DNA from: DRQF01 sp964559135
Lineage (GTDB): Bacteria > Planctomycetota > GCA-002687715 > DRQF01
Reading direction: 5' to 3'
Assembly (NCBI GenBank): GCA_964559135.1
Contig: CAZLGG010000127.1
Span: 1-11,058, forward strand
Length of the DNA stretch: 11,058 nt
The notes beneath the pieces are model-generated. The model was not told the DNA's origin. It did no database searches and saw only the letters and a list, made by a program, of their open reading frames with translations. The stretch's first letter is position 1, and each line of letters begins with the position of its first letter. Shown here piece after piece: positions 7,355 to 11,058 of the stretch. A program made the position numbers and the translations under genes.

Positions 7355-7382
7355 TCAATTCCCCCACATGTTTGGAACGTCG

Positions 7383-8519
7383 ATGCACATCAAGCTCATT
7401 CTCATGGTGCTGGCTCTCCTCTTGGGCGCGACCCATGCTCAGCAGGTCGAGGTCAACGATGCCGGTGGGTTCCTCATCAGCGGCGGGCAGGATCCGACTC
7501 CCGCTCAGCCCTTCCTGCGGACAGTGAACGGTTCGATGGACTTCACCGTCGGCGGCGGACCGTCGCTCCCGTTTGCACTGATGGCCGGACCCTTGGCGCC
7601 GACGTCGTTGACCGACCCGTTGCTCTCCGGTGAGTGGTACGACCTCCAGCCCCTTGCGGCCATCCTCCTGGTGGATGGTTTCGGAGGCGGAGGCGTCCTC
7701 CCGTCGTTCATTTCACAGTTGAATGGTTTGGGGGAGGCCTCTTTCGCTTTCCCGCTGAGCACCGCTGCGAACGGAGTGGAGATCGCGTTTCAGGGCATCG
7801 TTCAGGACGCGACGCTCTCTCCACTCTTTTTGAATTTCACGGCGGCCGCCGACTTCCTCGTGACGACGGCCGTGGCCGTCACGGGCGACGATGTCGTCAT
7901 GAACTATCCGATCCCGTCGGGATCGATCACTTTGTTCGGCCAGACCTACGGGACGTTGTCCGTCTCCACCAACGGTTGGATCCAGTTCGGAGGCGGAGCC
8001 CCGTTCGCCGATCCCACGGAATCCACGTCGGAATTCTTGACGGGAACGCCGGGGGGGGCGCTTCCGGGCCCGGTCGTCGCCGTCCTGTGGGAGGACTTGG
8101 ATGTGGGCAACGATCCCACTCAGGCGATGATCGTGGAAGAGCTCATGCCATCCATGATCCGCGTCACCTGGCAGAATGCCGATTACTACCCCTCGACACC
8201 CGCCGGGACCGTCCAGTGCACCTTGGATTTCACTGGAACGGAGCCCCATTTCCAGATGGACTTCACCGGGTATCAGGCTGCGACGCCGCCCTTCGAAGGT
8301 TTGGTCGGTCTTTCGTTGGGTGCGGGAACCGGTATGGCTCTCGATTTGGCGGTCGGAGGAGTGACGCAGTCCTCGGCTCCGAATGGGGCCCAGGGATCGG
8401 CCTTGTTCCAAAACTTCGACGGGAGCGGCGTGCCGTCCGTGTCGGCGGAGGCGTTTGATCTCGGAGGGCTCGTCCTCGACTTCCAAGTCAGTCTGGCGGG
8501 CGCCGTCTCCCTGCCCTGA
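7383..8519 (+). CDS. Secreted beta-rich protein of unknown function with nidogen-like region
   Basis: Unrecognised at family level. From ATG at 7383 it has 378 residues and begins with a clear Sec signal peptide: MHIK, a hydrophobic core LILMVLALLLG, and ATHA before QQ (likely cleavage after residue 19). No lipobox is present. The mature part is rich in Gly, Phe, Pro, Thr and Ser and poor in Lys, as in exported beta-sandwich proteins. Residues about 180-300 contain FGQTYGTLSVSTNGWIQFGG (185-204) and AVLWEDLDVG (233-242), reminiscent of NIDO/nidogen-type extracellular domains (a tyrosine-containing strand, STNGW, then a W-x-D-x-D patch). No transmembrane anchor or sorting motif is visible at the C-terminus (AGAVSLP). 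A start at 7368 would add five residues; the only ribosome-binding-like bases (GGAA at 7374-7377) lie before 7383. The same frame is open back to 6864 inside fbaB, which is a shadow. A run of eight G at 8051-8058 lies within the gene. Confidence 0.8.
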   Translation: MHIKLILMVLALLLGATHAQQVEVNDAGGFLISGGQDPTPAQPFLRTVNGSMDFTVGGGPSLPFALMAGPLAPTSLTDPLLSGEWYDLQPLAAILLVDGFGGGGVLPSFISQLNGLGEASFAFPLSTAANGVEIAFQGIVQDATLSPLFLNFTAAADFLVTTAVAVTGDDVVMNYPIPSGSITLFGQTYGTLSVSTNGWIQFGGGAPFADPTESTSEFLTGTPGGALPGPVVAVLWEDLDVGNDPTQAMIVEELMPSMIRVTWQNADYYPSTPAGTVQCTLDFTGTEPHFQMDFTGYQAATPPFEGLVGLSLGAGTGMALDLAVGGVTQSSAPNGAQGSALFQNFDGSGVPSVSAEAFDLGGLVLDFQVSLAGAVSLP

Positions 8520-8627
8520 GACAACCGACCTTCCCGTCGTCCTTACCTTCCTTCATCACTTCCCCAAGGCCGCGGACGAGGATGTCCACACTCCATGAGG
8601 GGGGACGGTCCCCATTCTTCCAGCCCT
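8520..8627. other. Convergent intergenic region with short palindrome
   Basis: This stretch lies between convergent genes. GGGGACGGTCCCC (8601-8613) forms a 5-bp stem with a three-base loop, followed on the plus strand by ATTCTTCC. It could be a weak bidirectional terminator. Nothing else is recognisable. Confidence 0.35.
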
Positions 8628-8990
8628 CTACATGAGGGTGTTCCACCACTGGAAGAGGATCGCCGCCTGGATGAGCAGGAGGATCAAGTAGAGAACATAG
8701 AAGTGGGTCTTCTGGGTCTTGTGGCGGAGCGCGAGCATGGCCGCGAGTGAAGCGGGGGAGGCCCCGATGATGGCCAGGACGTGCAGCGTGAGCTCCGGCA
8801 CGCGAAAGCCTCCTCGGCGTGCCTGAAACTTGTCCACCGTCCAGACGATCAGGGTCGCCGTGTTGAGAGCGACCAACCAGCCCGCCGCGAGAGGCCAACC
8901 GAGGACCATTCGGACGAGGAGAGCCGCTGCGGCCGAAGGAAGTACGGCGAGGAGCAAAGTGGCGCGGCGTGGTTTCTTCTTGAGTTTCAT
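8628..8990 (-). CDS. Small DUF1294 family membrane protein
   Basis: A 120-residue protein on the minus strand, predicted to have four membrane helices (about 11-29, 33-51, 68-86 and 97-116). The family pattern is clear: a helix ending in VDKFQARRGGFRVPE (52-66), then GASPASLAAMLALRHKTQK (76-94) and a last aromatic helix. DUF1294 proteins are widespread in bacteria, sometimes fused to a cold-shock domain; their function is not known and this copy has no such domain. ATG at 8990 is preceded by GGAAGGA with an eight-base spacer. The frame is open further upstream to 9182, but that would run through the asnB leader and into asnB, and lacks a ribosome-binding site. The N-terminus is strongly basic (MKLKKKPRR), consistent with a cytoplasmic end. 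It is a single gene, divergent from asnB and convergent with the secreted protein. Confidence 0.82.
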   Translation of the reverse strand: MKLKKKPRRATLLLAVLPSAAAALLVRMVLGWPLAAGWLVALNTATLIVWTVDKFQARRGGFRVPELTLHVLAIIGASPASLAAMLALRHKTQKTHFYVLYLILLLIQAAILFQWWNTLM

Positions 8991-9041
8991 GGTCGGAATC
9001 CTTCCGGAGGCGCTGATCTCGAGACTCCCCACAACGAGGCC

Positions 9042-9072
9042 TTGACACCGGCGGCGCGGGCCACAGGATACC
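9042..9072 (+). promoter_or_regulatory. Candidate asnB promoter
   Basis: A consensus -35 TTGACA (9042-9047) is followed after 19 bases by GATACC (9067-9072), a 3/6 match to the -10. The spacing is long and the -10 poor, but the perfect -35 lies in the 140-base gap between the divergent DUF1294 and asnB starts. A transcript start near 9079 would give a leader of about 50 bases. Confidence 0.4.
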
Positions 9073-9130
9073 CTCGCCGGGGGCGATCGGCCCATGAGTT
9101 CCATGAGCCCGGGAGGGAGAGGCTGTCTCG

Positions 9131-10996
9131 ATGTGCGGAGTCGCGGGCTACATCCGGCTGGATGGCAAGGACGCCGACCCAACCATCCTTCACGCCATGT
9201 GCGATGCCATCGAGCATCGCGGGCCGGATTCGGAAGGGGTGTTCGTCGACGGCCCGGCTGCCCTGGGGATGCGACGATTGGCCATCATCGATCTCGAGGG
9301 CGGTCGTCAGCCCATGCATTCCGAAGATGGGCAACTGACCATCGTGTTCAACGGGGAATGCTACGACTTCAACCAAGTGCGCCCCTCCCTCGAAGCCGCG
9401 GGTGCCAAGTTTTCCACGTCGTCCGACACGGAGTGCGTCCTCAGGGCCATCGAACTCTTCGGAGATGACGGCGTCGACCGATTCAGGGGGATGTTCGCCT
9501 TCGCCGTATGGAATCGCGAGCGGAGGCGTTTGCTCCTGGTTCGAGATCGCATCGGCCAAAAGCCCATGCATTGGTATCGCGACGATGGTCACTTTATTTT
9601 CGGCTCCGAGATCAAGTCGATCCTCGTGGCCATGGCCCGCTTGGGTGTGCCGCGACCCGAACCCTGCCCGAAGGCGATCCCCCAGTACTTGGCCTATGGA
9701 TATGTGCCCGATCCGTTGACCCTGTTCGAAGGCATCCGGAAGCTCCCGCCCGGGCATCGGTTGATTCTCGAGAACGGCGAGGTTCGCGAAGAACCCTGGT
9801 GGACTTTGAACGCCGATGCACGCTTCGAGGGATCTGGAGAGGATGCGCTCGAGCGTCTCGATCATCTCCTGGAAGATGCCGTGGGGATTCGTCTCGTGAG
9901 TGACGTCCCCCTGGGTGCATTCCTCTCCGGAGGTGTCGACTCCAGCACGGTCGTGGGGATGATGGGCCGGTCCGCCACGGAAAGGGTGAAGACTTTTTCC
10001 ATCGGCTTCGAGGACGGAGGTTTCGACGAATTGCGATACGCTCGTCGGGTCGCGGAGCATCTGGGTACGCAGCACTTCGAGGAAATCGTCAAACCTGATG
10101 CCGCCCGTCTCATCGAGGACATCCTCCGACACTTCGACGAGCCCTTCGCCGATTCCTCCGCCATTCCCACATACTACGTCTCTCGGATGGCGCGAAAGCA
10201 CGTGACGGTGGCGCTCTCGGGAGACGGGGGAGACGAGCTCTTTCACGGATATGCCCGGTATGGCCGGACTTCGGCAGGCGCGTGGCCGCTGTTCCGCCCC
10301 CTCCTGCGGCTTGGAGCCTCCGTCCTGCCTCTGGGATTCTTCGGGCGCGCGCGCCTTTGGAATCTCTCCCTCGGCGACGATGAGCGCTACATCCACCACC
10401 TCACTTGCGGTCTCAGCGAGTGGCATTCCCGTTTCTTCACCACCGGATTCCGCGGCCAGGTCGGTGACACCGACCCGTCGGGCCCGTATCTGGAGATCCT
10501 CCGTCGGCACCCGAGCATGGATCGAAGGTCGCGCCGTGCCCTGGCGGACACATTGATTTACCTCCCGGGCGACATCATGACCAAGGTGGATCGTATGAGC
10601 ATGATGGTGTCACTGGAAGCGCGTGCGCCCCTGTTGGACCACCATGTCGTGGAGTTCGCGCAGTCGTTGCCTCCCGAGTTGAAATGGCGCGACGGTCAGG
10701 GGAAATGGCTCTTGAAGAAACTGGCTCGCAGGCTCGTCCCCCCCGAGGTGATCGATCGTAAGAAGATGGGGTTCGCCGTGCCGATCTCGTCGTGGTTCAA
10801 TGCCGCCTGGATGCGTCAGGCCGATGCCTGGTTGGACGGGTTCGCCGAGCGGGATATCGTCCGCCGACAAGCGATCCGCCGTCTTCGCCATGAGCATCGA
10901 CAGGGGCGCCGCGATCACTCCCAATTGCTCTGGTCCCTCATGGTTCTCGAAATGTGGTACCGCGATTACGTGGACGGGCGGTGTTACTCCTCATGA
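9131..10996 (+). CDS. asnB: Asparagine synthetase (glutamine-hydrolysing), AsnB-type amidotransferase
   Basis: A 621-residue class II glutamine amidotransferase that releases ammonia from glutamine and uses ATP to amidate a carboxylate, classically aspartate to asparagine. The start is fixed by the catalytic Cys2 (MCGVAGY) and by GGGAGGGAGAGG at 9111-9122. Glutaminase residues are R49 (MRRLAI), N74-G-E (VFNGECYDF) and D99. The synthetase domain starts near 240 with the ATP pyrophosphatase loop S266-GGVDSS, then SGDGGDE at 363-369 and KMGFAVPISSWF near the end. The length is normal for the long AsnB forms found in many bacteria, several of which sit in exopolysaccharide or exosortase loci and amidate sugars or peptides rather than free aspartate. 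The sequence alone does not separate these roles. The stop overlaps the next ATG by four bases (ATGA), so it leads an operon continuing to the right. Confidence 0.93.
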   Translation: MCGVAGYIRLDGKDADPTILHAMCDAIEHRGPDSEGVFVDGPAALGMRRLAIIDLEGGRQPMHSEDGQLTIVFNGECYDFNQVRPSLEAAGAKFSTSSDTECVLRAIELFGDDGVDRFRGMFAFAVWNRERRRLLLVRDRIGQKPMHWYRDDGHFIFGSEIKSILVAMARLGVPRPEPCPKAIPQYLAYGYVPDPLTLFEGIRKLPPGHRLILENGEVREEPWWTLNADARFEGSGEDALERLDHLLEDAVGIRLVSDVPLGAFLSGGVDSSTVVGMMGRSATERVKTFSIGFEDGGFDELRYARRVAEHLGTQHFEEIVKPDAARLIEDILRHFDEPFADSSAIPTYYVSRMARKHVTVALSGDGGDELFHGYARYGRTSAGAWPLFRPLLRLGASVLPLGFFGRARLWNLSLGDDERYIHHLTCGLSEWHSRFFTTGFRGQVGDTDPSGPYLEILRRHPSMDRRSRRALADTLIYLPGDIMTKVDRMSMMVSLEARAPLLDHHVVEFAQSLPPELKWRDGQGKWLLKKLARRLVPPEVIDRKKMGFAVPISSWFNAAWMRQADAWLDGFAERDIVRRQAIRRLRHEHRQGRRDHSQLLWSLMVLEMWYRDYVDGRCYSS

Positions 10997-11058
10997 GTTG
11001 GTTCCGAATCCTCCGACTGGGTTGCCTGTCGCTGCTCATTGCCATTCGACCCCTCTCC
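10993..11058 (+). CDS. Start of an unidentified gene coupled to asnB, cut by window edge
   Basis: ATG at 10993 overlaps the asnB stop in an ATGA arrangement, and the 22 visible codons contain no stop. The translation (MSWFRILRLG, then CLSLLIAIRPLS) is hydrophobic with basic residues near the front, so it could be the first helix or a signal-like start of a membrane or exported protein. Too little is visible to name a family. The overlap is the main reason to call it. Confidence 0.55.
   Translation, partial: MSWFRILRLGCLSLLIAIRPLS

Noticed and set aside
6864..7382. Upstream extension of the secreted protein
   Set aside because: It overlaps fbaB in another frame and is Arg/His-rich. The signal peptide begins at 7383, as an exported protein's start should.
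8987..10510. Minus-strand open frame of 507 codons opposite asnB
   Set aside because: It has the same codon register effect against a fully convincing asparagine synthetase; no motif or ribosome-binding site supports it.

Overview
The window is GC-rich DNA, roughly 60-65% by eye, from a bacterium. It is densely packed, with Shine-Dalgarno-led genes and overlapping start/stop codons. A Planctomycetota-like source is my best guess. It rests on the style of the Sec-exported, Gly/Phe/Pro-rich beta protein at 7383-8519, the long periplasmic insertion in the peptide transporter, and the mix of genes. This is inference from style, and no ribosomal or other marker gene is present to settle it. I see no tRNA, rRNA, CRISPR array, insertion sequence or integrase.

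Layout from left to right. (1) 1-1905, minus strand: a proton-coupled oligopeptide transporter (POT/PTR2) that runs off the left edge. (2) 1906-2144: a divergent intergenic region with a 7-bp hairpin and a small dyad. (3) 2145-6078, plus strand: a three-gene, translationally coupled operon. It encodes a class I SAM methyltransferase, a fusion of an ATP-grasp ligase with a low-molecular-weight protein tyrosine phosphatase, and a Wzx-type polysaccharide flippase. (4) 6079-6267: a candidate promoter followed by a strong 15-bp stem-loop, leading into fbaB (class I fructose-bisphosphate aldolase, 6268-7320). (5) A 9-bp perfect hairpin at 7329-7354, then a secreted protein of unknown function with a nidogen-like (NIDO-like) patch. 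(6) 8628-8990, minus strand: a small DUF1294 membrane protein, convergent with the secreted protein. (7) 9131-10996, plus strand: a glutamine-hydrolysing asparagine synthetase (AsnB type). Its stop overlaps the start of a further gene cut off by the right edge.

How the genes may work together: the methyltransferase, ATP-grasp/phosphatase fusion and flippase look like one functional unit that builds, modifies and exports a surface glycan or lipid-linked molecule. The ATP-grasp half could form an amide or peptide bond on the product. The phosphatase half could reverse tyrosine phosphorylation, as Wzb-type phosphatases do for Wzc-type kinases. AsnB-family amidotransferases are also common in exopolysaccharide loci, so the asnB-led operon may belong to the same theme, although it could be ordinary asparagine synthesis. 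The fusion protein and its tight operon are the most unusual items here. fbaB is a central-metabolism gene with its own apparent transcription unit.

Most long antisense open frames lie in codon register with the real genes and exist because TTA, CTA and TCA codons are scarce in the sense strand.
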